Origin: Echria macrotheca
Lineage: Eukaryota; Ascomycota; Sordariomycetes; Sordariales; Schizotheciaceae
Assembly (NCBI GenBank): GCA_030411725.1
Contig: MU839851.1
Span: 267,694 to 331,693 of the forward strand
Direction: 5' to 3'
Length of the DNA: 64,000 nt
Shown: in pieces, positions 33,057 to 44,316 of the stretch
Layout of the letters: each line of letters opens with the position of its first letter
Numbering within the stretch: position 1 is the stretch's first letter
The notes under the pieces: model-generated
The model's input: the letters and a program-made list of their open reading frames with translations, nothing else
What the model was told of the DNA's origin: nothing
Databases searched by the model: none
Program-made: the position numbers and the translations under genes

Positions 33057-36000
33057 ATGCGGATACAATCTGGGACGGGGACGGCGTTCACCCTCATACT
33101 TCTGGCCCTTTTCGCTGTCGCTGCAGTGCAAGCCCAAGAATGCAGCAAAACCAAGCTGTGTGCGTCGGGGTGTTGTAGCAAATTTGGCATTTGCGGCACC
33201 ACCAAAGATCACTGCGGTGATGGATGTCAGAGCACTTGTGATTTCAAGCTCGGGTGCGACGCAGACAACCCGTGCAAGGGGGACGAGTGCTGCTCCAAAT
33301 TTGGCTTCTGTGGACTCGGTCCGGACTGTAAGTTCTCCCTGTGAGGTTGGCAGAGATAAGAGTTGGCACGGCTGCTTACCTGGGAGTAGACTGTGCCAAA
33401 GAGGTCTGCGTCAACAACTGTGGTGCAAAATCGTATTGCGATCCCGGGTACGGAAAGGAGTGGTCACAGATTGGCAACTGCCCACTCAAGGTCTGCTGTT
33501 CAAAATGGGGGTAAGTGTGACCTCACATGAAAGAGACACCGCTGAACTGATACGTCGCCATAGATTTTGCGGGCTCACTCAAGAGTACTGCGGCGATAAG
33601 AAAGTCAAGCGGCCCTCCTGCAGCGCCGACACAGCTTCCATAAGACGTGTGGTTGGTTACTACGAAGGGTGGGCGGCCCGCCGCAGCTGCCTCCCCTTTC
33701 GCCCTCGAGACATCAAACCCGGCGTCTACAGCCATCTGAACTTTGCTTTTGCAAGCATCAACCCGCAGACGTCGGAAATCGCCCCGGCCGACGCCGGTGA
33801 TGTTGAGCTGTACAGAGAACTGACAGACCTGAAAAAGTCGGATCCCGCGCTCAAAGTGTACATCGCGATTGGCGGATGGGCCTTCACAGAGCCATGGATG
33901 GCGACCAAGACCGCATTCTCCGATCTCGCTGCGTCTCCAGCGCGGCAGCGGGCCTTCTTCAAGTCGCTTATATCGTTTATGGCGACGTACAACTTTGATG
34001 GCGTGGATATCGACTGGGAGTATCCCGCGGCAGATGACCGTAGCGGGCGGGAAGAAGACTTCAAAAACTTCCCTACTTTTGTCGCCAATCTCAAGGAGGC
34101 TCTGGCGAGCGGCGCGGGCAGTCGAACCGGGCTGACAATCACGCTGCCCGTCGCGTACTGGTACCTGCGGCACTTCGACATCGTCAAGCTGCAGGATTCA
34201 GTCGAGTTCTTCAACATGATGTCGTACGACTTGCACGGCACCTGGGACAAGGGAACCAACTACACCCAGCCGTGGCTGAACTCGCACACCAATCTTACCG
34301 AGATCACCGACTACTTTGATCTACTATGGCGCAACGACATCGATCCCGCCAAGGTGGTCCTTGGGCTGGCATTTTACTCGCGGACGTTTACTCTGGCGGA
34401 CCCGGGATGCACCGACGTGGGAGGAAGGTGCCTCTTCGCCTCGGGAGGAAAACCCGGACGCTGCTCCAACAACGTAGGCACGCTGATGGGGTCCGAGGTA
34501 CAGGAAATACTCGATGCCAATAGTATTCAGCCCAAGCTTGACAAAGACGCGGCCGTCAAGACTTTTGTGTACAACGGCGACTGGATCACCTTTGACGACG
34601 AAGCAACGTGGCGGCTCAAGGTCAAGTTCGCAAAGTCGCAGTGTCTCGGCGGCGTCATGGTCTGGGCCGTCAGTCAAGATATCAATGCCGTCGTCCCCAC
34701 GAATAAGAAGAGGGACCAAGTCCTCGGCGCACGGGCTGGCTTACAAGGCACGTACTCGGAGCAGTTGCAGCGCGCCACAGGTTACAGTTCTCCGGGCTTC
34801 AAGGATGGAAACCCCGACACGCGAGTGACGCGGCCACACTGTCGATGGACAGGATGCGGCGAGGCCTGCGGTGCCAACTACTACCCGGTCTACCGGAAGG
34901 ACACGGACAGGCATTCTTCCACCGAGTATATGATGGACAGCACGGATTGCAAGGACGGCGGCATCCACCTGCTGTGCTGCCCAGCATATGTGAACGATGT
35001 TGAATGTGGCTGGTACGACTTTTGGAACGGAAAGTGTGGCGGCAACTGTCCCCAGGGCATGATCGAGGTCGGCAGCACGAGCGTCGCGTGCCACACACGA
35101 GTGCCGCAGGTGGCATGCTGTACGACTAAGAATAGTGTTGGCAACGAAATCACGGCCGTGGCCCTCTATAACAATTGCCATTGGGAGGGGGGCAACAAGT
35201 ACCCCTGTGATAAAAAGGAGTCGGATCAGTGCAACGATGGCACCAAGCTCGTGGCCTCGCGTATGGGCACCGGCGGCTTCTGGTGTTCTGTCGACAGGAG
35301 ACGGCTGGACTGCTGCGGTCCGCAGAGCGACGACAAGAAATGGGACAAGTGCTACTGGCAGGAGAAGCGGCCAGACAGCTCGGGCTACTGCCATCCGACT
35401 TGTCCGTATCCCGAAGTCCGCGTGGCCATGGAGGACCAACCGCCCGGCTGCCGCTCGGGAGGCTGGGCGTACTGCTGCACGCCCATCTATAAGACCGAGG
35501 CTGTAACTGACAACGACAAGATAGCCCTGTACAAGGCCGCTTTCGACACATACATGAGCGACCCTGTCTGCCGGTACGACAATGGAGCGACCAAGCTGAG
35601 AGTGCGCGACAGACCGGAAATCAACGCATCGTCATGGGCACTGACCAAGCGACAGCCCGGCGCGCTTGTTCCGCACCAGGACGCCCAGATCATCGTCCCG
35701 CGTGTCGTTGCCCAGCTGGCCATGGGGGCCATTGTCGACGTGTTGTTTAGACAGCAGGTTCAGAATCTCGTCGACGCCGCGTATCGCCAGGCTGTAGTGA
35801 CACGCAACCGAAACTACGAGCACATGAGCACCAAGGCGCTGCAGAATTTCAACAAGGAGCTGGGACTCAACGAGCGTGAGAAGGCCATCAAGGACGTGTC
35901 ATGCGATATGGACAAGTTTGCCGAAGCTGCCACGGAGACCGACGAGTTCACCCGGACTCTTGCCTGCACATGGATCTGGAATACCGAGAGCGAGTTCAAC

Positions 36001-37240
36001 GAGGACGGCGATGATGGCGGCGACGAGGATCAAGACGGCCGACCAAACAAGCGCCGTCTTCGCCGCCGACCTGTGCATGTGCCCGATATCGAGCATGATA
36101 TCCCCGAGCCCGATGAAAACGGCAACTGGCCCGAGCCGGCCGAAGACGGAACCATGTATCCGCATGAGGAAATGCTTCACGCCCTGTACGGACGGTCTAC
36201 AGGCGCCCCTCGGGGGTACTCGGTCGACGCGAAGCGCAACGACCCTGCTGCACCTGGGCCCAAATTCTCGGTCCGGTCCAGCCAGTATTGGAATGGCAAG
36301 GATGGCGACGAGCTCATCGATCATAACCAAGATAGCTCCCGCTATCTGATCGAGTCCAATGGATGCGGCCCCAGCGACTACAAGCTGTTGACCGACGCGA
36401 AGAAGAGTGACGCATCGGGGAAGTGGGTGTCTGAACATATCCTCGAGCTCCAGGGCTTCCCACGATTTCTCGAGGCGGCTATCTCAGGCCAGTTTAAGAA
36501 GCCGAATATGCGCAATCCGGGAAATACCCCCAGCCCCATCACCTCAACCCCCATAGCCGCTATCTATCCAGACATCATCAACACCGGATGGGCGGGCTGG
36601 AATTTTCCCGACTCCCCAGCCATGATTGCCATGGGCGTCATCGGCTCGACCAAGGAGCCCACCACGAGTAGGTCCTCCTCAGTCCGAGGCCTCATCCAAG
36701 TCAAGAATTACTGACGAGAATACAGTGGTTGTCTGCGAATCCGCTCTCAACGCCATCAAGTCGCGCATATTCCGATTCTTCCGCCCAGTGAGCGCCGTCG
36801 CGTGGGCCAACTGCTGCTCCAGCACGACCCAGAAGGCGGCCGAAAATGCCTTTTCCAACCTCCAAAGAATATATGGTGTTTTCGACTACTACAACGATGC
36901 CAACGTCAAGGCCAAACACAAGAAGGCGTACAATCTCGTTAAGCAAGCGCTATCCGAGTTTGAAGCGGCCAAGCCCAGCGCATTCCCATTCCCAACGCTG
37001 CAGAACGCATGGAAGGAGTACATGACGAAGCAGGCAGATGCCATGGGCGACTTTGCTCGCTGGTGGGTCGACACCACGTTATTTCAACTTCGCACCAACT
37101 GGAATATCGAATACTTCCAGGCGATCGCGGCCAAGGATGCCCAGCGGGAGTACTATGCTTATCAGACTGTCCTTGATATTACGGCATTTCAGGCCAAAGC
37201 ATTGCTACACTTTAGTATTGACACGTCTATCTTCACTTGA
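33057..37240 (+). CDS. Killer-toxin-like (subgroup C) GH18 chitinase
   Basis: Exons 33057-33327, 33390-33510, 33564-36667 and 36726-37240 (introns 62, 53 and 58 nt) give 1336 aa. Signal peptide ~1-26 (FTLILLALFAVAAVQA). Residues ~28-150 hold hevein-type chitin-binding repeats (CASGCCSKFGICGTTKDHCG; DECCSKFGFCGLGPDYC; KVCCSKWGFCGLTQEYCG). The GH18 barrel starts at RVVGYYEGW and has the catalytic FDGVDIDWEYP, acid Glu283; MVWAVSQD marks its end. About 300 residues of paired-Cys repeats follow, then a long charged C-terminal region, as in fungal subgroup C chitinases related to the alpha subunit of yeast killer toxins. It would cut chitin of other fungi or its own wall. The start at 33057 is fixed by the signal peptide. 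Confidence 0.92.
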
Positions 37241-37729
37241 TGGTAGATATTTTGCAGGGCCGCGCTTGGAGATAATTAACAACGTTTCTGGACGCGGTTG
37301 CCATAGCGATGCAATATGCTTAGTGGTGTAGACTTAGTTGTTGGAGGCGAACTCAGTACGTCACATGCATTGAAGTGAGACGGAACTGGCCACATTCTGG
37401 ACTGATCCCATTCGATAGGTTTTCACATACAAATATTTCCCTTGTCAGCAAAATAAAATCCATTGCTCCGTCTTCACAATCACGCTGCCTTCGTTTCTGC
37501 CCTGCGTCTCTGCTTTGTGTTGTGTCGCACCATTTCACGGCCTGCCAACCTTCAATGGGACCCAGGCACCAGCCCGGAATCAGGTGCCACACATTTGTCA
37601 ACGTTGCACCTCAATCGACATCAGCCTGTTCTCCAGGGACCCATAAATTTCACAGTCATTCCGTTTGCTTCCCCACATCACATACTAGTCATCTTTCACC
37701 TCTCATCAAGCCCTCCCGAAGAGAAGAAA
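37241..37729. other. Gap before the coiled-coil orphan
   Basis: About 490 bp holding the 3' flank of the chitinase gene and the leader of the next gene. No feature seen. Confidence 0.5.
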
Positions 37730-38464
37730 ATGGCCAGCCCCAGCAAAGAGGAACTCGCGCAAGCTGTCGCGTACCGCGACACCATCCTCACCAAAATTGA
37801 ATCCAACCAGTCCCTTACCTGCTCCGAAAAGCGATTCCTCCTTCGCACCGGCTCTCTCCCGTACAAAGCCCTCGCGTTCCCAGAATCCATCACCCCTGCC
37901 CAGCGCAACCGCATTCGCTACTCCCCTCCCCCCGATATCGTCAAAGCCAACATCATCAAAGTCACAGACGGTCAACTTTCGACCCCCGAGGAGCTCTACG
38001 CCAAGGTCTTGCGCGACCCTGGATCACTGGGTCCGGAAGAATTGACGCTGATTGTGAGGAACATGTTTCTCCCCGGCTCAACGCACGAGGCACTTGCGAG
38101 AAGGAGATGGCAGAATAAGACGTCAGGGAGTAAGGCTTGGAATATGGCTTTCAACAGGGTCACCACGGAGCAGGAGGCTGAGGCGCATCGGGCTGCCGCG
38201 AGGGAGGAGATGAGGCCCGAGAGGGAGGAGGAGAAGCGGAGGGACTATCTGGAAAAGGTAGGAAAGTTGGAGACGAGTGAGGAGAGGGAGAGCTATCACG
38301 CGAGGGAGCGGATGATGGCGGAGCAGGCGGGGGAGAGGCTGAAGGAGTGGGAGGAGTATGACAAGATTTTAGAGAAGGAGGTAAAGGCGGAGATGAAGAG
38401 GATGGCGGATGAGATGCCGCAGGGAGAGTGTGATTGCTGCGCTGGGCTGCAAGAGGCCAAGTGA
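37730..38464 (+). CDS. Charged coiled-coil orphan protein
   Basis: A single-exon frame of 244 aa from the ATG at 37730 (context gaaaATGg); the longer upstream reading is leader. Residues ~1-135 are mixed helix. Residues ~140-235 are almost entirely Glu/Lys/Arg/Ala (REEMRPEREEEKRRDYLEKV), a long single helix or coiled coil, ending in a small Cys group (CDCCAGL). No signal peptide or membrane segment, so probably cytosolic. No family recognised. It lies between two secreted wall-binding genes but shares no visible feature with them. Confidence 0.65.
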   Translation: MASPSKEELAQAVAYRDTILTKIESNQSLTCSEKRFLLRTGSLPYKALAFPESITPAQRNRIRYSPPPDIVKANIIKVTDGQLSTPEELYAKVLRDPGSLGPEELTLIVRNMFLPGSTHEALARRRWQNKTSGSKAWNMAFNRVTTEQEAEAHRAAAREEMRPEREEEKRRDYLEKVGKLETSEERESYHARERMMAEQAGERLKEWEEYDKILEKEVKAEMKRMADEMPQGECDCCAGLQEAK

Positions 38465-39301
38465 TGGAAGATTAGAATATCGCGACGACGAGTTCCGTAT
38501 GCGAATCAAGCATTTCCGCGGGAGCCAAAATTTGCGGTTCTTGGAGGGTTCCTGAGTTGTGCGAGGAGCTGGCAGCCGAAAATCAATCAGAGCTAGGTTC
38601 AAAACCAACGAACATCACCAACTAATCCACTATTACAATCTGATTCGACGACAAGATTGTTAAGTTACCCGAGTGATTAGCTCAGGGGAAGAGGGCTGTC
38701 GCGCGGCTTTTCCTTGCTCCGCATGCACATATCAGCACGTTGATCGGGATCCCAGTTTGTCACTTGATGAGTACGGAGCAGATCTAGGCAGCTACGAAAT
38801 GCAAATTACCTGCTCGTATGGGAATAAGAGTGAGGTGTGTGTTGCTTTGAGGTCCATAACCGTGGGCATTTTCTCTCCAGATTGTACTGCGGGGATACAG
38901 AAGGGCCAGCACCTGCAGCGGCTAATATGCCCTTATGCCCGTTAAACTTGTACCAGGAACCATGCACCGGTTCAGAAACAAGCAAACACTAAATATATTG
39001 TTTTCATTTCGCCTGCAAGCAAATGATACTCACCATCATTGCGGCTGTGCCTTGTACAAGGCTGAGAAGGTAGCTTTTACATGCCTTACCTCGCCGCTAA
39101 TGTGCCTTCGTGCAAAGTGCGCTCCAGAGTGTCCATGGACGCTGTGCCACAATGCTGAGCAACGTGAACAGTCCCAAGGCAGCTTCAAGCCATTTCTGCG
39201 GAAGTCAAAATATGAAAGATGTAACCGAGGGTCCATGTTGGTATAAATAAGGTACTGAATCTTTTTGCCCACCCATATCTGTCTGGAGCCTCAAATCAAG
39301 G
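38465..39301. promoter_or_regulatory. Upstream region of the LysM gene
   Basis: About 840 bp without a supported gene. It ends in a good TATA box at 39242-39249. A tRNA A-box-like string near 38675 has no matching cloverleaf. Confidence 0.5.
39242..39249 (+). promoter_or_regulatory. TATA box of the LysM gene
   Basis: TATAAATA 53 bp upstream of the ATG at 39302. The only near-consensus TATA sequence immediately upstream of this gene, at a plausible distance. Confidence 0.6.
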
Positions 39302-40140
39302 ATGAATTTTCGGCTCCAAGCCCAACTGAAAATCTCGACCATGCTGGTCACTGTTCTCGTCCTCGCCGGTGTGGCACATGCCCTCGTTCCCCGCGCATGC
39401 ACCTATTCGGTGACGGCCCAGGTCGGGTCGACTTGCGACAGCATCGCCAGCGACTGGGGTATAACCGTCGATGACTTAAAGGCGTGGAATCCAAGCATTA
39501 AAGACTGCTCGAAGCTTACCGCTGGCGCCACTTACTGCATCGAATGGTCGGGGCCTCTCCCCGGTCAGACAAGCACCGCCACGAGCACCTCATCCACAAC
39601 TCCTCCTACCAAGACCACAACACAACCGCCAACTACCACGACCGCACCGTCAGGCCCTTCGCCCACACAAGATGGCATCATCAAGACATGCAACAAGTGG
39701 CACAAGGTTGTCAAGGGCGAAATCTGCCAATCCGTGGTGGACAAGGAACAGATTTCCTTGGACCAATTCTACCAGTGGAATCCCGCCATCGGCGTACGCC
39801 TCGATATTCCCTCCCCCCTTGCCTAGCTATACTGATCATCCACTAGACTGACTGCCAGGGCCTGTGGCTAGGCTACTACGTCTGCGTGGGTGTTTCCGGC
39901 GGAAGCGGCACCACTACCGTGAAACCAACGTCGACGACATCATCACCCCCAGCCATCAAGACGCAACCGGGCGTGGTGTCCGACTGTAAGAAGTTTCATC
40001 AGGTGGCGCAGGGTGACGGTTGCTGGGCGGTGGAGAATAAGTATGGGATCACGGATGATGATTTCCGCAAGTGGAACCCGATGCTGGATGAGTCCTGCAG
40101 TAATTTGTGGCTGGGATACTCTGTTTGTGTCGGCGTTTAG
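39302..40140 (+). CDS. Secreted three-LysM protein (effector-like)
   Basis: Exons 39302-39793 and 39859-40140 with a 65-nt intron give 257 aa. Signal peptide in the first ~28 residues (MLVTVLVLAGVAHA core). LysM 1: CTYSVTAQVGSTCDSIAS; LysM 2: KWHKVVKGEICQSVV, split by the intron; LysM 3: KFHQVAQGDGCWAVEN, with GLWLGYYVCVGV and NLWLGYSVCVGV ending modules 2 and 3. Thr/Ser/Pro-rich, probably O-glycosylated linkers join them. No enzyme domain. LysM proteins bind chitin oligomers, shielding hyphae or hiding chitin from hosts. In Trichoderma, LysM genes lie beside subgroup C chitinases, matching the chitinase ~2 kb upstream here. Confidence 0.92.
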
Positions 40141-40817
40141 AACTGGTGCAGCACTGCAGTCTACGGTTTAGAATGTAATAGTGACCTTGTGTTCGTTCAT
40201 CTTAGTGCAGACTTCCTAATTCGTTCCAGCAAAGGAGACTGCCTCCAAAAGGCAGCGAACGACAGCAAGAAGTCAGTGTTGGTCAAGGTTTTTCGCTACC
40301 GGAGCACTTTTGGAGGTTCATCGGGCCGGCCCAACTCCTTCCCGAGATCCATCCGGATCTGCTGTGACGCGACGCCACAAGCCGGATCGGGACGCTTGGC
40401 ATTACCGGTGAAGCGTGATGGCAATTTGTTTTTCGGGGAAGACAGGGAGGCAAGGGACGGGTCACCCGTCAAGGTTCCGGTGTCAAGACCCCAGCTTGGA
40501 GTCCAATCGAGCTAAACCATTCCAAGCCAGACTCAGCGGTGACTGACTCGCCAGAAGTCTCCGGAATTCCGCCTTGCCGGAACTTTGCCGAATTACCTGT
40601 CCGGCAAGCTGGCGCCACCTGCAGCAGTGTCTTGGAAATTTCTTATTCTTCTATCTCACAGACGTTTGTTGGCGACCAGGACTGCCCAAAGACCCCGACA
40701 AGCCACGGCGTTAGCTCCATAAAGCTAAGGATCCTACCCGCACTGTCGGTTCCAGTCCAGTCCCACTTCTGTTCTGGTTTCCCTCAGCACGTGGGATTTC
40801 GAATCTCGGAAGGCGAG
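40141..40817. other. Gap between LysM and rhodopsin-domain genes
   Basis: About 680 bp. No supported gene; the open frame entering the next gene from 40539 is leader sequence. A short inverted motif with CCGGAA/TTCCGG occurs near 40560-40600. Confidence 0.5.
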
Positions 40818-42108
40818 ATGCCGACCGATTCGCCCGGCTTCGGCTCGCATGCCGCTGGCTTCATGTTCTCCAACACTCTGGCCGGTCGTGACGTGAACCC
40901 CACAAGCTCCAATACGGAGAACAAATCCGGCTCTATTATCGCCTGTGCTTTCTCGACCTGGGCTATTTGCGGTATCGCCGTCGCTGCCCGGTTTTATGCT
41001 CGGGGCAAGATCCAGCATGTCTTGGGGAAAGAGGACTGGTGTGTCTTAGTCGCCTATGTAGGTTTGCTTTCTGGACTCAAGAGCAGGCATCGTAACTGAC
41101 AGATGTTTCCAGCTCATGTCGTTCGGCTTCACGATGGCCACGGTATATGGTATGAGGCCCATTTTCTCCATTGAGACTACCGACTGACCTGAGCCCGAGC
41201 AGGGGCCATCTATGGCATGGGATCACATATTTCGACCGTTTCAGCAGAGGATATTTCCAAAATCATCCGGGTGTGCCATCATCTACCAGGACGTAAGCCT
41301 GGAGAACGAAACTAATGTCGTTTAGACAACTTGGCTCTGTAACCTCTTCTACATGTTGAGCCTGACCTTTTCCAAAATCTCGATCCTACTCCTGTACACG
41401 CGTCTGTTCCGCTTCTACCGTGCCCGCATCGCCGCCTGGATAATGATGGCAGTCGTTGTTATCTACAACATCTGGGGCTTGTGCGTGGCCTTCACCCTGT
41501 GCATCCCGCTTGAGGCCTACTGGGACCCGACCGTTCATGGGGTCTGCCACGGCGCGTCGTATATGTGGGCACTCATCGGGCTGCATGTCGGCACAGACTT
41601 TCTGATCTTCTTGATCCCCATCCCGGTCGTACTGTCGATGATGGCGTTGTCGAAACGGCAGAAGCTTGGGTTGGTTCTGCTTTTCGCTTTAGGTTTCTTG
41701 TACGTCCCCTTCCTTGTGTATGCTGAGTCCTTGGCGATCGTACTGACGGCGGTTAAAAGCGTGTGTATTGTCTCAATCCTTCGGATTGTATGGGTACGCC
41801 AGTTTGTCGCCTCAGCCGACTTCCTCTGGGACTACGTTTATATCAACTACTGGAACTGCGTTGAGGTCAACAGCGCTATCGTCCTGCCGTGTATGGTGGT
41901 ACTTAAGCCGCTATTCCGCAAGCTGTGGCCGGGGGCTTTCTCGGGCGACCACGACGAGATCGTGGACGCCGCTGCTAGTGATCAGACACCGTCCGACAGG
42001 GTGCAGCTTTCGGATGCGGCGGCGTGGCGTTTCGAAAAGGAGGTGGATTCGTTCTTGCTGAAAGAGCCACAAAGGTTACATATTCGCAATGAGCCGGACC
42101 AGGCTTGA
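40818..42108 (+). CDS. Rhodopsin-domain (SAT4/Pth11-like) integral membrane protein
   Basis: Predicted exons 40818-41057, 41113-41149, 41203-41270, 41326-41699 and 41760-42108 give 355 aa, usual for the family. The last intron (60 nt, multiple of three) would read through but is supported by GFFVCIVSILRI across the junction. Seven membrane helices with family motifs: RFYARGKIQ after helix 1, EDWCVLVAY, GMGSHISTVS, LFYMLSLTFSKISILLLYTR, and WNCVEVNSAIVLPCMVVLKPLF in the last helices. No CFEM domain. Related proteins include the Pth11 receptor-like family, but ligand and coupling are unknown. Confidence 0.88.
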
Positions 42109-42327
42109 CACCTTGATCGGCTGTGTCGGTGCAACTAGAAATATTTGATTTAATGTATTTTACCTTTATGAATCACCCCCCAGGCCTTTGGGCACCTCTA
42201 TTTCACATCGAGTTTGGTCCCATCTGCTTTTTGGTAACAGAATCGACGAAGAAATCGAGAACATTGGATCCACAAACTTACAGTCACACCTTCAAGCCCG
42301 ACACTCAACAGCGCGTGCTACGCTCAA

Positions 42328-42431
42328 GTCTACTTGGTGCAATCGATTAGAGCACCGTCATAGTAAGTAATACCGATCTAATCTTTGTGCAATGTAATGC
42401 GAAGGTCAACAGTTCAAACTCATCATTAGAC
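42328..42431 (+). pseudogene. tRNA-like relic with possible intron
   Basis: GTCTACT at 42328 can pair with ATTAGAC at 42425-42431 (6 of 7). A D-arm-like GTGC...GCAC, an intron-like insertion after ATA and a B-box-like AGTTCAAACTC follow. The T-stem does not pair, so this is at best a decayed tRNA gene. Confidence 0.25.
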
Positions 42432-42491
42432 ACACTACCATTCTTGATACATGCCTGGCCACGAAGTCGTGTAAATGGCAACCTTCAGCTA

Positions 42492-43439
42492 TTAGACCTC
42501 AACAGCTGCCACTTTAGCCGGCTCCACCATCGTGCCCCCAACAGGGAACGACAACGCTCCGGACGTAGTAACGTAAAGGGTACGCCGGTCAGTCTCTCCC
42601 CTACCAAACGCGCACGACGTGCTACCCCCAAGATCAAGCGAGTCTGGACTTCCCGCGACCGTCACCGCGCCCTCTGTCATCGCCACCGCCGGATCTAGCG
42701 CGACACGCACGACCATGTGCGTGGCGTGCGTGGCAACGTAGGCGCTGATTCCATCCTCGCTGACGGCGAAGTCGTCGCATGCGAACCCCGAGGCCACGAG
42801 CTCTACCGGGCCAGTGGGTCGCGCGGTACGCTGGTCGACGGGAACCCGGTACAGCGACATGCGCGACGAATTTGTGAAGTACAAATGCCCCCGAAAGCGC
42901 TTGATGCCGTTGATCCCGATAGGTACCGGGAAGTCAGCAGAGGGGGCCGTGAGGTCATCTTGCAGTATCGTTTCGCATGTCCCACTGACAATGTCAACTT
43001 TGTAGACGGTGCCTCTCCCAGAGTCCACTCCGATTGCAGTTGTGTCGTCCCACTTACACAGCCCGTTCAGTAGGACTGCCTCGGGCACGGCGCATACGCG
43101 TCGAAGCGTGGACTGTGCTTGCACCGGGTCTCCTGGGGTGATAAACTCGAAAGTCCAGAATTCCATACTGCCCGGGACTGGCCCGCCCCCCTCAGGGGTC
43201 ATGTCATAAATCCCTGCGCCCAAAGCAAAGACGCTGGGGGCCAACTCCGCAATCCCCGTCGCGCTGCGGAGTGGTGCCGGGAGAGTGAGCAGCAGCGACC
43301 CTTCCCCTGTTTTAGGGTCGATGCGCCATACCTCGGGTGCGTCGACGCGGGTGGTGAGAAGACTGCCGTCGGCGCTGACGGCGATGTTTTCGAAGAAGGT
43401 ACCGATGTTGGGGAGCTGAAAGACGACTTTGGTAGTCAT
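42492..43439 (-). CDS. SMP-30/gluconolactonase-like beta-propeller protein
   Basis: A single-exon 315-aa frame from the ATG at 43439. The sequence repeats a ~45-residue pattern of a six-bladed propeller: FFENIAVSADGSLLTTRV, VWRIDPKTGE, NGLCKWDDTTAIGVDSGRG, PIGINGIKRFRGHLYFTNSS and DDFAVSEDGISAYVAT. The NGI...LYFTNSS and DDFAVSEDG strings resemble SMP-30/strictosidine-synthase-like sites. No signal peptide, so cytosolic. Such proteins are often hydrolases or lactonases, some in metabolite clusters, but no biosynthetic gene is adjacent, so the substrate is unknown. Confidence 0.75.
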   Translation of the reverse strand: MTTKVVFQLPNIGTFFENIAVSADGSLLTTRVDAPEVWRIDPKTGEGSLLLTLPAPLRSATGIAELAPSVFALGAGIYDMTPEGGGPVPGSMEFWTFEFITPGDPVQAQSTLRRVCAVPEAVLLNGLCKWDDTTAIGVDSGRGTVYKVDIVSGTCETILQDDLTAPSADFPVPIGINGIKRFRGHLYFTNSSRMSLYRVPVDQRTARPTGPVELVASGFACDDFAVSEDGISAYVATHATHMVVRVALDPAVAMTEGAVTVAGSPDSLDLGGSTSCAFGRGETDRRTLYVTTSGALSFPVGGTMVEPAKVAAVEV

Positions 43440-44316
43440 TTTGAGCCGTATCGAGATACACAGAGGAGATGAGAGGTTTTTTTATTCCTTTTGGGCTGGA
43501 GGGTGATGAAGAAAGATGAAGTATTGCAACTGCCTGCTTTACACATTTTGAATGGAGCGAGGCTTGGGTGTTATCTAGGCATTACCTCATTAATAATGTG
43601 GTTCGCGTCGTCGGCAAACACCCCACCCCGAATGCAATGCTCTCATGAGATAAACAGTTACCGGTATATGCCCGGGGGTTCCATTTTAAAGGCCCAATGG
43701 AGTTGGCCGTTGTCGACACGTTGTCCTGATTCGACCCTATGATCATCAGTTTTGCAGTGTAGCCTGCAGATAAGAGCGGACGGACATTTGTCCGCGGTGT
43801 GTAACACCACATTCTCGCTGAAGAAAGGATTGGGATGGGGGCGGTTTTGATAACTGTGGGGATGGTGTTGGTGGTATTATTTGGCGTTGTGAGAATTTGG
43901 GGAGGCACGGAGGTATGTTGACGAAACCTTCGGTGAGGTTGGTACCTAGTCAGGTGTCTAGAACAGGAGTTTGGCGACCGCAACTGCTGTGTGTAGGCAC
44001 CTATTTTTGCTGGCCTTGAATTGGTCAATCCCGATATTTCTGCCTGCAGTGCCCCTGAGTGGCTTATTTTCTTGGCTGAACGACACCCAGTGCCATCTTG
44101 AGAACCTAGCGTTCTTTGACCCGATGCACTTGCCAAGAGACTTTACTACACCAAAAGAAGAAAAGGCACGTGGCGCAGGAGATATCCGCTGTTTTGGAAC
44201 CAGGAACGGCCCAACAGCCGGCCCAGACATGCAACCATTGGCCGGCAAGGACATCCGACCCAAGCCAAGCCTGCTTCTTGGCATTTACCGCGCGCCTAAT
44301 CCCGAGCAAAAGATCC
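43440..44316. promoter_or_regulatory. Divergent promoter region
   Basis: About 880 bp between the propeller gene (leftward) and the DUF3176 gene (rightward). An in-frame extension of the latter back to 44116 lacks an ATG and may hide a 5' exon. No further element identified. Confidence 0.45.

Noticed and set aside
38675..38760. A tRNA gene suggested by TTAGCTCAGGGGAAGAG
   Set aside because: The A-box-like string has no acceptor or T-arm partner at a proper distance.
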